NCBI RefSeq assembly: GCF_963678635.1
Contig: NW_026971645.1
Location: 1-64,000, forward strand
From: Symsagittifera roscoffensis
Lineage: Eukaryota > Xenacoelomorpha > Acoela > Convolutidae
Direction: 5' to 3'
Length of the DNA stretch: 64,000 bases
Below the pieces are notes generated by a model. The model saw only the letters and a list, made by a program, of their open reading frames with translations, searched no databases and had not been told where the DNA came from. Below are positions 31,622 to 42,832 of this stretch, one piece after another. The first letter of the stretch is position 1. Each line of letters begins with the position of its first letter. The translations under genes and the position numbers were made by a program.

Positions 31622-32122
31622 ATGGACTCGGAAGACAACTTTCCTTTGGACTCAATCACCTCAGAAAACCGCTCCACCCCAAACGCAGGAGCCCAACGAC
31701 GCGGAAAGCCACCGGAAAAGCTAACATCAGTAGATAACTTTCTCAGAAAGAACACTAACCTAAAAAATGGAGATCCAGATCTTAATATCCTCAACGAAGG
31801 AACCATCGGCTCTTCGGATCAAAAGTTCATGCTTAAAAACGCTCACATTTACGTAAGTCGGATTTAGCTCTCGAGGGAAATATTTCCCAGAACCCTCAAA
31901 AGTTTTAAGCAATTCGACCCATGTGCGGAATGACACTAATTTTATACCTAGTTTAGCCAGAAGAAAATTGTCTCCCCCAAAAAAGGTCACACGGACATCT
32001 CCACATCAGGTTACCCTGTGGCCAAGCCCAACGGCCTCGACATTCGGCAACAAAAGGCTCCCCGCGTAAATCGTAAAAAACCAGTGTCGCCTCAGAATAC
32101 TTCAGGCTCCTCTTCCTCTTAA
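31622..32122 (+). CDS. Predicted small two-exon gene (exons 31622-31852 and 31961-32122), 130 residues, function unknown
   Basis: Exon 1 is 77 codons starting MDSEDNFPLDSITSEN and ends at a consensus donor AC|GTAAGT. A 108-bp intron ends TTTAGCCAG. Exon 2 is 53 codons plus TAA, starting KKIVSPKKGHTD and ending TSGSSSS. Both junctions are phase 0. The product is small, hydrophilic and basic toward the end, with Ser-Pro sites (VSPKK, PVSPQN) that could be phosphorylated. It has no membrane segment or known domain that I recognise. An alternative acceptor four bases upstream gives a different and less natural frame. It could be a host nuclear or chromatin-associated protein, but that is only a guess. 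Splice signals and open frame are the sole evidence. Confidence 0.4.
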
Positions 32123-34150
32123 AAACTAGACTCTTAGGATGGGTTAAATGACGATTGATTCGACGGTGTTTCGAAAACCAAAGCTATTATTTGGTAGGAT
32201 ATCAGCACGGATCAAAAGGGTGACGTGAGTATTAAAGTTGTTGAGAAGGTTGAACATACGGACGCAACTCATTCACGTGGATCGACGGTCGCAGACCAAC
32301 TCAGCATGTTACGTGGACCAGACTCATTAATTTCTCCCGTCGGACCCAAGCGACAATTCCAAGTTAATTCCAAGTGACAACCAAGCTCACTTATCAGCGA
32401 CAAAGACATAGACAACTTGAGCGAAATATCTTCAGCAATCGACTAGAAGACTCTAAGCGATGCCACAAACTTTCTCATATGTTCAATTCCATTAATCACA
32501 AACTTTTTCGTCAACGGTAATTTGGTAAAAAGGTACGTTTTGTAATGTAGATTTGTTTTTTAGCTTAGTTACTAAATGCTGTAACTTCCCCCATTTTGTA
32601 CAATCCTGTACATTTCAAAATCTTTTGTAGATTCAACATTTCGTTCTGTACATTTCATTTCTGTTTATGTGCAGTCTATCAATTTTGTTCATTCCACTTT
32701 GGAGAGGGAAATGGTTTCCTCTCAGAATTAGTTTTAGTTCAATTGTAATATTTTTTCGTTCGGGGAATGTTGTCAATTGTTTTTTTCTATGTTGGTATAA
32801 TGACCTTCGGTACTGATTAGTACCAGTCAATTCTATCATGAATCGACCATCAGTCGTTCAGCTCATTGTTTGTGTTGGGTCTATGGCAAACATTTCAATT
32901 CAGTTTTCTTATTTGTATTATCTTAGCTTAGTTGTTCATATTTTGTACATATATAGTTAGAACATTTAAGTTTTTAAGGTTAAAGGACATATGTCGTCAG
33001 TTTTTTCAATCAAAATAATAGTTTGCTTGAAAGTGCAGTGTGATCATTCAGAGCTTAGATCTGAAATACCAGCAGTCTTTTATTGTTCGTATCCGTATTC
33101 GATCAAAATGAGGGTAAAGAAATCTCTTCAACCTCATTGAATGTCTTTACACAGCTAAGCAGTTCATTTCATGAGTAATATCTTGTCTATTGTCAATTTA
33201 CAACCAATTATCTTCAAGAACGAGCCAGAGTGCAAAAAAAGGCAGACAAAATGGAAGGTTTTTTTGGAAAGTGTTGAAATTTCTACAGTTCCACCTGCTT
33301 CTTCAATTGAAAAAAAAATTCAGGCAAACCAGAGCAAAAAGACAAACTTCACAGTATGTCTATTTGATTTGCGTTAAGTTTAATATCAAATCGATTGAGG
33401 TATTATACATCTTATTCTGCTAAAATTAGTGATTTGTTTCAAAAATTCCAGCAAAATTCTCAATACTTTCTCTAAAATTTTTTTACAACAACTACATACT
33501 TATATTTTTGCAAGCAGAATTAAATAAAACAGAATTTTGAAAGCACATTTTTGATTTAAGCTTCATCTTTTGGCTTCCATAAGACTTTTTTTGCTTGATT
33601 TCAACAAAAACAAAATCAATTTTATTGAAAAATGTAACGATTAACCAAACTTTTTGATATCGGAGTTGCTTACTCCGGAAGAAAGGATCCTAGTAACATC
33701 TGAATTATCATGAAAATTAACCTAATTCGTCAAACAAAGACAAAATCCAATACATTACACATAATTAACAGTACTTGACTGTTTTTATTACTTATCACAT
33801 AACTTGCAGCAAAATGAGCTCAAAATGGCAGACTGAATTTCTGTTTTTGTGTGAAAAAGAAAAATTCAACTTGAGTTTTTTTTGGTTTCTGCTTGATCCA
33901 TGATTTTCAGATTGATTATATTTTGAACAAACATTTTCATCGTTTGAAGCAAAGTTGACATCAAAAACTCCAGCTGATTAAAAACTTCAGAAAAAAAAAT
34001 TGCACCAGATAACTGTATTTGCTTGTTTTAACTTTTAATTAACTTTATTTTTGAAAATAATTTTCCAGGCAGATTGATCCAATTTATTCAAGGACCAACA
34101 AAATTATCCAGTTTTTCAATTTTTCTATTTTAGTTATCAAAAACGTTTAA
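32123..34150. other. AT-rich intergenic sequence with a cluster of TGTA-type motifs
   Basis: No coding region is recognised. Between 32,540 and 32,960 there are five TGTANAT[TA] matches (32546, 32607, 32626, 32646, 32944; the last is TGTACATA). That would fit a 3' UTR of the preceding small gene with Pumilio-type binding sites. An AATAAA lies near 33,524. The rest is homopolymer-rich and featureless. Confidence 0.3.
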
Positions 34151-34159
34151 AAAAAATAG

Positions 34160-34450
34160 TTTTTGATACATTAGCCACTATTTATCTGCTTGAAAACGCG
34201 TTGTTTCGAGAAGTCAACCAAGGAAACTCAGCTACAAAGCTTATAAAATGATAGCTAGGTAAAACGAAACATTTAACGCAAGGCAAAACGAATCATTTTC
34301 ATTTTTTCTACATCAGTTATCAAAGAATAAAATAATCATAACTTTTGATACATCAGCCACTATTTATCTGCTTGAAAACGCGCTGTTTCATGATGTGAAT
34401 CAAGAAAACTCAGCTAGAAAGCTTATAAAAAGATAGCTAGGTAAAATGAA
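34160..34450. repeat. Two direct repeats of about 100 bp, spaced about 181 bp
   Basis: A segment starting TTTTGATACATTAGCCACTA near 34,160 recurs near 34,341 as TTTTGATACATCAGCCACTA. Both continue through CTTGAAAACGCG, AAGCTTATAAAA and GATAGCTAGGTAAAA. The part before each copy (TAGTTATCAAA / CAGTTATCAAA) is also shared. No coding content. Confidence 0.75.
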
Positions 34451-34679
34451 CAATTTAGTCGATGTTTTAATTTTTTCTACTACTTTTATTAAATCTTTTT
34501 AGCAAATGCTTATCCATATCTTATCCCATAACTACTAACTTCGATGAAATTTTAATGAAAACAGCATCCCCGTAAGCAAGCCACCATTACAGTTCTCACT
34601 GTAAATAAAAGGTTTTGGATCATTTTCCCTTGAGAGTTTCACAATATTTTAAGTCTGGTTATTGCTCGATTTGTTTTTT

Positions 34680-35020
34680 ATCTTTGAACCTTCGAAAAAA
34701 ATATGAAAGCTTTGGAATTAGAACATTTGAAAAAAAATCTAGAAAATTCTAGATTTTATCAAACTACAATTTCAGAATCTTTGAAAAACTTTTGAATCTT
34801 TGAAAAAAACATGGAAGCTTTGGAATTAGAACATTTCAAAAAAAATCTACAGAATTCTAGATTTTATCAAACTACAATTTCTGAGTAAATTCTTCAATTA
34901 AAGTAAGAACCTTTGAAAAAAAACATGGAAGCTTTGGAATTAGAACATTTGAAAAAAAATCTAGAGAATTCTAGATTTTATCAAACTACAATTTCTGAGT
35001 AAATTCTTCAATTAAAGTAA
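34680..35020. repeat. Short tandem array, three copies of about 118-126 bp
   Basis: Each unit contains GAAAGCTTTGGAATTAGAAC or GGAAGCTTTGGAATTAGAAC, then AAAAAAAATCTA, GAATTCTAGATTTTATCAAA and CTACAATTTC. Unit starts are near 34,690, 34,795 and 34,910. The second and third units are almost identical and include an extra GAGTAAATTCTTCAATTAAA segment. A minisatellite-like array without coding content. Confidence 0.8.
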
Positions 35021-35844
35021 TCACTCTTAAGCTTACTCTGTTTTTGAACTTATATACTTTTAAATGTAAGTTCTTGAGAAATGTGTTTGGAAGCTGCTGA
35101 GCGAGTTTTCATCGCTTTGAATAAAAAAACTTTGACGAGAAGAATGCTTTTTTTATATGAATGTTCAATTCCTTGCTGCTATAAGTATGACAAGTTCAAA
35201 TCAAACATTTTAAAACTCCACAATTCAAGACATGCAACTCTTATGTTTCTATTCAATGTCGGCCTCTCAAAAAGCAAGGAAAAATTTGAGAACAAAAAGG
35301 AAATTTAGAAATTCCCAAAACTGGTTAAATTAGACTTACCAATTTTTTGATTTAATCCCAAAAAAATATAAGTAAAAAATCGCAGTTATACAAACTTAAT
35401 AACCAATTGTTTTTTAATGTGAAAGCAAATCAGACTGAGTTTCAACCTTTTTGGTGTAGCTGAAGTAAAAACCAACCAATCAGAGTGGACCTCCACTTCT
35501 TGTGGAATTTTCAAAATATCAACCAATCAATATCAAGCTTTTTTTGTTGGAACTTTCAAAAATTTTGATATCATCCAAATCGTTACTCATCGTGAAACTT
35601 TCAATTGTTTTGATACCAACCAACCAGTATCAAGCTTTACTTATCACGAACTTTTTAAAATTTTTGATTCAACCAATCGTAATCACTCGTAATCACTCGT
35701 AATTTTCGAGGTTAACTAACAGTATGAAAATTCACATATATGATTTGTATGAAAGGCTTTAGAATTTAAGAAAAGCTCAGTGCGAGAAAAATCAAAATCA
35801 ATCAATCATGTTATATTGACTAACTCAAAAATTTTTTAACTTTC
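35021..35844. other. AT-rich flank left of the Polinton
   Basis: No gene is recognised. 35,460-35,700 contains several diverged copies of an AACCAATCA-type word with ATCAAGCTTT. This is simple degenerate repetition. The sequence ends at the target-site duplication. Confidence 0.4.
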
Positions 35845-35850
35845 TTTGTC
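35845..35850. other. Target-site duplication, left copy (TTTGTC)
   Basis: The six bases immediately left of the element end are identical to those immediately right of it (55791-55796). Six base pairs is the duplication length known for Maverick/Polinton integrases. Confidence 0.88.
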
Positions 35851-36336
35851 AGTAGTAGATGTTGGAGCTGATCATGGGGGAGCATGGAAGACCCCATGTA
35901 TTAAGATTCGTTGAGGTTTCCGGTCTTCCATGCTATGTATTAACATTGGATATAGAGTCTGCGATGTATTAAGATAGGGAATACCAATGGTAAAGTTTTA
36001 GTGTGATGATAAGAGAAGGAAACCATTTTTTTGATTTTGTGTGGAAATGTCTAATTTTTTCGCTAAAAGTTTGGCGTGTGTTATCTAATTTCTAAATATG
36101 AAAAATTAATTACGTGTAGATTGTGGAATGGAGGTCTTTTAATTAGTTTTTTGGTACATGGTAAGTCAATGGTAAGAGTTTTTGAGCAAAAACTTAGATT
36201 TTCTATCAGAAAAAGAAAATTTTTTCAAAAAAACTTCAAAACACGATACGATTTGTTATAATTCGACCTATTAACAATTTAACAATTTCATTAGATGATC
36301 TTACTTTTCAAAACATCTACCTGAGACCATGCTGAA
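35851..36336 (+). repeat. Polinton left terminal inverted repeat
   Basis: About 485 bp matching the reverse complement of 55306-55790. Landmarks are GAGCATGGAAGACCCCATGT near the tip, the AATGG/AGACCTCCA region in the middle and AAAACATCTACCTGA at the inner end. The arms differ by several substitutions and small indels (for example after GACCCCATGT). Short open frames in each arm (36076-36261 plus; 55369-55626 minus) are the same stretch read inward and are probably not genes. Confidence 0.88.
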
Positions 36337-36568
36337 CTCACTAAAACTTTTAAAAAATGAATTTTTTGAGAAAAAAAAATTAAATTACAAAGAAAGTATA
36401 TGAATCACAGCATCGTATAGTAAATTACCGCCATAATTTACAATTAAAAAAAACTTACACATTAACATAAAATTGATTTTAAAATTAAAACATGTACATC
36501 ATGAATATTATACTAGTTTCTCTGGTAGAATTAGAAAAAAAGAAGAGCTGAAAAAGTGCGTAAAAAGT

Positions 36569-36919
36569 TTATTGCTGTTTTCTGGGAACCGTTCGCCAAT
36601 ACTTTTTTGTTAGAAAGGAATAAGGTGTGCCTTTTCGACCCAACGAATCAGCAAAGTAGTAGGTTTCGTTCAAACGAGCTTTCATGATCCAGTGTTTCCC
36701 TCTATCATTGCTTGGACCTGAGTTGATGATTGCAAAAGAAGATTTTGTTAGTTCTAGTACTTTATCAGAGGGGTAAGAACCCATGTATTTGAACCTGAGT
36801 TCAGGAATTCTTTCAATAGTTGGCAGAAGTGAAAATTCGCAATCTTTGCAACTGTTAGCTGATTTATATCTAAAAACAAAGAAATTTGTATATTGATAAT
36901 GTAATTTCGGATGAAACAA
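36569..36919 (-). pseudogene. Polinton adenovirus-type cysteine protease, truncated
   Basis: The frame contains SFAIINSGPSNDRGKHWIMK and then YYFADSLGRKGTPYSF. The His of GKHWI and the FADSLG segment are the family's catalytic-His region and following Asp region. In the element this protease would process capsid proteins. The frame stops soon after (RTVPRKQQ, then TAA). Just beyond the stop, FYALF-like sequence can be read in the same frame, but no Cys precedes it, so the nucleophile seems to be lost. It is the first gene inside the left inverted repeat. A frame running 36,895-36,950 may be the remains of an upstream part. Confidence 0.7.
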
Positions 36920-37189
36920 AGTAAGGTTAATGACTTACACGCATTTAGGTATTAAATCAACAAATTCTCATACACAAGCCTTATGTACTGAACATAGACT
37001 ATTGAATACTGCTTGACAGTCTAGATTGAAGGAATTTCTTTGGTTTTCAATTAAACAGCGTTCATCATCTGCTTTTTTGTCGATTTAGGTTTGAAAAAAA
37101 AAACAAAGTAGATAGTACAGATACAATAACGATGAGAAGTGCCAAAAAAGTTACAACACTTTTATAGTAACTTTGAAACTTAAAAAAGT
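36920..37189. other. Spacer between protease and capsid gene remnants
   Basis: AT-rich, with only short broken frames. 36,950-37,190 on the minus strand may hold more of the protease upstream region, but nothing is recognisable. Confidence 0.3.
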
Positions 37190-38293
37190 TAAACAGTTTT
37201 AGCGAAGTGTCCTAATTTGTCAATTTGAGCGTTTGATACTCTTTCCCCCAAGACTATCACTTCCGTTACTTGCTCCAAAGGAAATTGGAAAAACATTTCT
37301 AATCTCAGGTTTTTCTCCACTAAGTTCTGGATAATGCCACTGTTCAGCTGAATCCTGTAGTGAAGTCAATCGAAAACAAGAACATAATGATTTTGAAAAT
37401 CTTGCATAAGAAGAGATGGGAAATCTTAGTTAAACTGCCTTGCTTCATTGTTGTGACATAAGGACGACAAGGAGAAGTTGTATCTAATGAAACAATTGCT
37501 CTTCCACCCCAAATAATTCTAAGCTTTTCACGGTTTTCATGAACATATCCTGCAACAGTTGAATTTGTATTCATTGAAACAGCTACTCCTCTCATTGGAG
37601 TGTTATTGATTATACCCTTGTATGAATTGGTTTTGACGAGATGGAATGATAAAGGTTCTTGCTATAGTTTCCATGTAACTATATTGAGCAGGTTATCTTT
37701 CCAGATTCTATTGCAAGTATTGATGATTAGGTTCAGCAACTAAAACTCTTCTAGTAAACAGCCAACAATGAACAATTTTCAGACTGACATTTGGATTATC
37801 AGATAGCATGTAAGAATTAAGTCTAGATCAAATAAGTTTAATTCGAATTTGGTATTTGGTAGTAACAATTTTTCGCAAATGAACAAATCAATGGCGATCT
37901 TCCATTAGAGTGAAAAAGTTATCCTTCTTCCTAAGGAGTTTGCTCTATCAGTGAATGGATGCATATCAAAGACGTCAGGATATTCTTCAAAACTGTATCC
38001 ATGACAAGCAAGTATTCCTTTATTACTCAATTATGACGGGTTGAATTGGTTCGATTTTTGTGCCTTATGAGGATATAATCCATTGGCGTTGTATTCTATT
38101 GTGTTGTTTAAAAAACTTCACAATTGAAGAATAATGAATGTAGCAGATTGTTTACATATGTTAAGTAAGTTTGTGCTTCCTTATCTGAGTCATCCTTGGA
38201 TTTTGCTTTAGGTTCTACTCTTTCTTTTTTGAAAGCATCAAACATTTTTTTCTTGTTTAGTTGAAGCTTTAAATTAAGATGGGTATTACACAT
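37190..38293 (-). pseudogene. Polinton major capsid protein (double jelly-roll type), decayed
   Basis: Several pieces in the right order match the Polinton major capsid protein, often annotated in invertebrates simply as an uncharacterised transposon protein. The N-terminal piece (38108-38293) contains YLTYVNNLLHSLFFNCEVF. The central piece (37344-37595) contains MNTNSTVAGYVHEN and RIIWGGRAIVSLDTTSPCRP. The C-terminal piece (about 37,190-37,350) contains QDSAEQWHYPELSGE and, after a frameshift, a hydrophobic VIVLGE-like strand. The frame between 37,596 and 38,107 is broken by several stops. The protein would form the icosahedral shell. Capsid identity rests on order and local similarity. Confidence 0.6.
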
Positions 38294-38439
38294 ATCCTAG
38301 TAGAGGTTACGGTCCGTTTTAAAATCAAACTCAAACTGCTTTATCTAGAGAAATACTGGGGAATACTTCTTGAAGGTAAAATGACATAATTAATTCCAAA
38401 ACTTGAAAAATCTCCAATGAAGAGTTTGTAAAAGCCCCG

Positions 38440-38801
38440 TACCGAAAATGATTTTGGTTGATACTCATTTTTGATTGTCAAAAATGTCTATGCGAGGGCG
38501 ACTGGTTTTCGATCTTCTTTTTTGAGAAATGGATCTGTTTTTACGCTTGGATTCCTTTTTTCACCTCCCAATTGTTTCCCAACGGTTTTTGTTCCCACAT
38601 CTTTTGCAAATGTTTTTTGAGTTTTTTAAGTCCACTAACAAATTTCCCAATCGCTGGAGCAGCGATTTGAAACAAATCTGCTCCAATCCTTTTTGTAGCT
38701 GGAACTATAATTTTTTAATAAAGGATTTTGCAGTCTCCCAAGAGTTTGTGCAAGAGCTCCAGAACCTCATCGGCGTTGTCTTTTGTGTCCTCGAAAAATA
38801 G
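38440..38801 (-). pseudogene. Small conserved Polinton protein remnant (unknown role)
   Basis: On the minus strand, 38,570-38,705 reads ATKRIGADLFQIAAPAIGKF followed by a lysine-rich segment (SGLKKLKKHLQKMWEQ). This amphipathic, alanine-rich and then basic pattern lies next to the capsid genes, as is usual for a small Polinton structural or core protein. The frame is interrupted upstream by a stop (near 38,715) and downstream. I cannot name the function with confidence; a minor virion or DNA-condensing protein is possible. Confidence 0.4.
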
Positions 38802-38846
38802 GAAAGTCATCTGATTTTTGAGCAACGTTTTCGTATAAAGTTTTGA

Positions 38847-39670
38847 TCAAAAACGATTATGCGAAATCTTGTGGAACAAGAGAACAACTCGGGTAATTCC
38901 TACGGATACAGTAGGAACTTTTTCGCCTGTACTATCTCTTAGTTCTATCTTAATGCTATGGAAAGAGTTTGTTGAGAGTTTTTTAAATTGTAAATTTGTA
39001 CAGGACTGATAATATTGTACTGTCCTGTAGAAATTATATCTCCACTTTTTACTTTGGAGATGAATGGAATACAACGGAATAAGGGAGTTTTTGTATCACC
39101 GACTATGTTATCTTCTATAATATCATTATATATCATCAAAGAATGTATTCTTATAGTGTCGTGAGAATACTGAAGATAATGTGGACCTTTTCCTTTCATT
39201 AAAACCCCTGTTTGATTTTTTTCTAAATCACAACCAAAAAAGTGCCTCAAGTCAGAACTGAATGATAAACACTGATTGATTCTCAGGTACTTGAACGGCA
39301 AGTTTTTGTGTAATTTTATCTATTGATACATATATTCTGTTATCTTCAAAAACTTGAGCACCTAGACGTTCTCAAAATTTGTGGTTCATGGCTACAATTA
39401 TATCAACAATACTTGGATTCAATACTGGTTCAATATGCATCGGAACAATTTTTTTTCCATCTCAGAACTTTCTCTGCCATATACGATTGTAAACTTTCCC
39501 TGAGTAACATTTTGGTACAAAGAGGGGTATGATTTTCTGTAATAGCAGACTCCCCGCTCTCCTTTCAAATGTATTTGCTCGGGTAGAAAAATTGTAAGAG
39601 AACTAAGACTATGATTCTGATAACAATTAAGAGAAGCGTTAGAAACAAGTTCAATGGTAAAAGAATCCAT
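38847..39670 (-). pseudogene. Polinton minor capsid (penton-like) protein, decayed
   Basis: The 5' piece (39419-39670) starts MDSFTIELVSNASLNCY and includes SLSSLTIFLPEQIHL and SYPSLYQNVTQGKF. The middle piece (38945-39301, same frame) includes HDTIRIHSLMIYNDII and NIVGDTKTPLFRCIPF. The 3' piece, in another frame (38847-39000), has FHSIKIELRDSTGEKVPTVS. The order, length (about 270 codons) and neighbourhood fit the Polinton minor capsid protein found beside the major capsid gene. Breaks are an in-frame TAA at 39419-39421, another stop near 39,368 and one frameshift near 39,010. Confidence 0.55.
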
Positions 39671-39713
39671 GACAACTGATCAATGGAAATTTGCTTTAAA
39701 CAATGATTTATTT

Positions 39714-40875
39714 TCAATCTGAACGTTTTCTCAGCTCTTTTATAAAATTCTCCCAGATTTTCTCTTTGTCGAGATCTTTGATGATGTATGTAGGAGGATT
39801 TTTGGTAGATATTGCCGAAATTTCAAAAACTTCAGCTGTAAAGTGTAGTTTGTATACCTTTGGAAAAGGATTCCTATTCTTTGAATTTCTCACACTCAAA
39901 TTTGAATTTTAATTTCTCATACCATGTTAGAGGTTTCATGTACATAATTGAGAGGAAATCAGTATTCTTGACATCTCTCGGAGAAATCTATATCTTGAAG
40001 AAATAGATCTATTGATGCGACATTTCATTGTAGAAACAAATTGAGAAAACTTGTGGATGAATATTCTACCATGATCTTCTATGTAGCGGTAATTTATGTG
40101 TTTCAATGATTGAATGGCTCTCTTTGCAAATGAAAATTTTGTTTAACTCATTGTTGAGTAAACTCCAATGTCTTTCTCCTTGCAAAACTTTCCGAAAATT
40201 CTCCTATTTTCTGTTACTTTACCAACCCAAAGTTTTTCAGGAGTTTATTTTTGAGAAATCATTTTTTGAAAGCATGCATAGTGTCTTAAGCATATTTCGT
40301 CTTTTTTTGTTTGAACTCTGACAAATCGTCAATGAATATCAATAGCAACCAATAAATATTTGACTCCATTGTTTTGTTTCGCTAGTTTGTTCACAAAAGC
40401 CAAGTCCATACACCAAAATTCCTTGATATGTTTTGAAAAAATTTGAAGTCTTCGGAAATGTCTGATTGGAGGTCCAAAATTTGTATTGAGTGTCTTTGTT
40501 TGTAAAAATTGTTCTACTTTCTTTTTTGACAAACCGCTTGCTCTACACAAGTTTCGCACAGAATCTTACGCAGATCTACCCCTAGAGTACAATCTGTTCA
40601 GACTTACCTTTTGAGATTTTGAAAACAATCGAAAATCCCTGTTTTTTTCTTTGGTTTTCTTGTTGGTAACAAGTTTCAGTGGAATATGAGTTGCTTCTAA
40701 AATGGTTAAGTAATGGTAAGTAACGGTGTTTTTTCGCTTTTGTGCACACACAAAGTCTGCAATATATTCTATTGTGTCTCGATTATCTAATATGATAATT
40801 TCTGACTGAATTAGTTCAGTCATAGGATAATTCAAAACTAAATCAATAAGATGCTTATTGTTATTCGTTTTCAAC
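39714..40875 (-). pseudogene. Polinton retroviral-type integrase, decayed
   Basis: The order on the minus strand is: N-terminal part (40566-40874); a core start (40329-40559) with CRASGLSKKKVEQFL, EFWCMDLAFVNKLAKQ and KYLLVAID; the core end (about 40,000-40,200, broken) with FAKRAIQSLKHINYRYIEDH; and a C-terminal part (39714-39899) with FEISAISTKNPPTYIIKDLD. The two Asp in WCMDLAF and LVAID fit the D,D,E site. At the expected Glu the frame appears to carry Lys (FAKRAI), which would abolish catalysis. At least three stops and a frame change separate the pieces. It would insert the element and make the 6-bp duplication. Confidence 0.75.
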
Positions 40876-41103
40876 CTCGCTTTTACAGCACTGTAAATAG
40901 AATCAAAATCTTTTCTTACAATTTCCTACTTGTCTTGCTTTTGTTCCAGTTTTTGTTTTTGTTTGGAAGCGCACTTTGTGATTGATAAACTGAGTAAGGA
41001 ATTATAAAAAACTGATCCATACTACGACAATTGTTCAATGGCAAAAGGAGTGATAAGATATAATAATTGTAAACCTTTTGGTGAGCTTAAAATAGTTCTT
41101 TTT

Positions 41104-41962
41104 TTAAGCGGTGAAGTTATTCTTCGTGTGAGTTCTGATACTTGTCTTCGATAATTTACTACGTCTACTTTTCCGAGATCCTGTAGTTCGCCTCGTAGCA
41201 AATTTACTAGACAATCGCTGAGTAACTGAATGAAATTTTTTGGACAATGAAGGATGAATTTTGTATGAAATTTTTGGGAAAGTATTTGAAACATTGGGAG
41301 TATAGAGACGTATTTTATGCTCATCGTCCAAAAACTTCATTTCTGTTCCTGCTGGTAAATGAAATTTTGATGGAATTGAACCGCTGTTTGCGCAATATTC
41401 TAGCAAATCCACTAATTTTAGCGTTAAATCAATGAATAAATGACCACAGGGAACAGATCTTGGTACCACTCTTTCAATTGTGATCCTAGACCTAGTTGTT
41501 AACTTAATGTACTGATTTGTAAAACATCTCTTGGTGACTTGAACAAGATTATAGTGTATTTTGTAGCTCAACGCCTCATTCCAATTTGCTTTGATGAAAC
41601 AAGTTATGCTTATTATATATTTGATTCAGTCCCCTGTGTCTTCCAGCAGTAGCAGTTTTTACAAACTGCTTAGAGTTTGAAATTTCTTAACAAGAGTCAA
41701 CAAATATTAACAAGTATTTTGTTCCATTATTGGGAAGGTTTTCAATTAGTTCAAAGTCAACTCTTTTGATAAACTTAAGGTTTTTTCTTTGCATTTGTCC
41801 ATAAAGTGGTTTCCCAGATCTACTTGGAAACTCTTGCGAATTCCCAGATCTACTTGGTACAACTAGCGAAACAAGAACTCGTTCTTTGATAGAAACTATT
41901 TTATTCATAGCTCTTGAGAAGGTAAAATTTAACCAACTGTACTTGATAAAATGGCTACCCAA
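41104..41962 (-). pseudogene. Polinton packaging ATPase (FtsK/A32 type), decayed
   Basis: The first piece (41687-41962) has KERVLVSLVVPSRSGNSQ, a damaged Walker A, then RVDFELIENLP and KYLLIFVDSC, the Walker B strand. The second piece (41104-41571), in another frame, has TIERVVPRSVPCGHLFIDLT, then SIPSKFHLPAGTEMKF and a basic tail. Genome-packaging ATPases of this family pump DNA into the capsid. The Walker A region holds a 17-bp direct repeat (TTCCCAGATCTACTTGG at 41811 and 41841), so ten residues are duplicated in frame. The pieces are separated by stops and a frameshift near 41,580-41,690. Confidence 0.65.
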
Positions 41963-42335
41963 ACTGTTGTTTCTTCACATGTAGTGGATAATTTTACTCA
42001 AAAGACTTCAAATGCTAGTATTAAAACTATGAAAAAAATTGGCACATAAAAACTAAAAAAGATCTATTACACGTACGTCCAGAAAATTTAATTGCTTGTC
42101 ACATTCGTCACCCATCTCAACTTTGGAATGAAAAAGTTGAGAAGGACTAACATTTAAATTTCAAAAACACAAAAAATAAAACAAAACAAATTAGATAGTT
42201 TACAAATTATTAAAAAACATCGAGTCCATTTTCTTTACGCAAATGCTTTTCTTTCAGCACAGTGATGAGTCTTGGCATATCGAAATGGGTAGTTGCTATC
42301 ATATTGTTCATCTTTAAATATCAAAAACTGAATTT

Positions 42336-42737
42336 TTAGGCAACCGTTGTCATCCAAATTATTATTCTTTGTTTCAAAAAAACCTGAGAGAATCTTACAT
42401 TTTTCATAATCTTTTGCAAAAAAATTCCTCCGTTTCTGTTGCTTCCAAATTTTTTCAAAATTTTTTCAAGTTCAGTATATTTTTTGTAACCGCTACTCCA
42501 ACTGATCTCATAAAGATATTTTGTACACCAAGAAGATTGGAATGTTGCTTCGAATTTTTCTGGAGGAAGAAAGGAATACGCCACAATTGGTTCATTTTTA
42601 TAAGCTCCTAACTTTTCACATTTTGTTTTAAAAACACTCAATATCCAAAAGAACCAGATCCATGATGTTAACTGTTTTCGCTGAGGTTTTTGGTTAAAAT
42701 CACTAACAATCGAACAACAAACATACTGTTGAAGCAA
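42336..42737 (-). pseudogene. Unidentified Polinton open frame (133 codons)
   Basis: The frame is rich in aromatic and basic residues (YLYEISWSSGYKKYTELEKI). No domain is recognised. It lies between the ATPase and the duplicated gene pair, in the same orientation as the left-arm genes, so it may be a structural or accessory Polinton gene. A plus-strand frame over the same bases (42369-42611) looks like its shadow. Confidence 0.3.
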
Positions 42738-42832
42738 AAACTTTATTTCATAAACAGAAGAGCAATCCAGTCACCTGACCAAGAAAACAAGAACTAGGAA
42801 ATATAGGTAAAGCATAACAAGAACCAAAACCC

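Noticed and set aside
36076-36261. Open frames reading inward in both Polinton inverted repeats (also 55369-55626 minus) as a possible duplicated terminal gene
   Set aside because: They are the same terminal repeat sequence read twice, AT-rich, of different length in the two arms, and without a recognisable domain.
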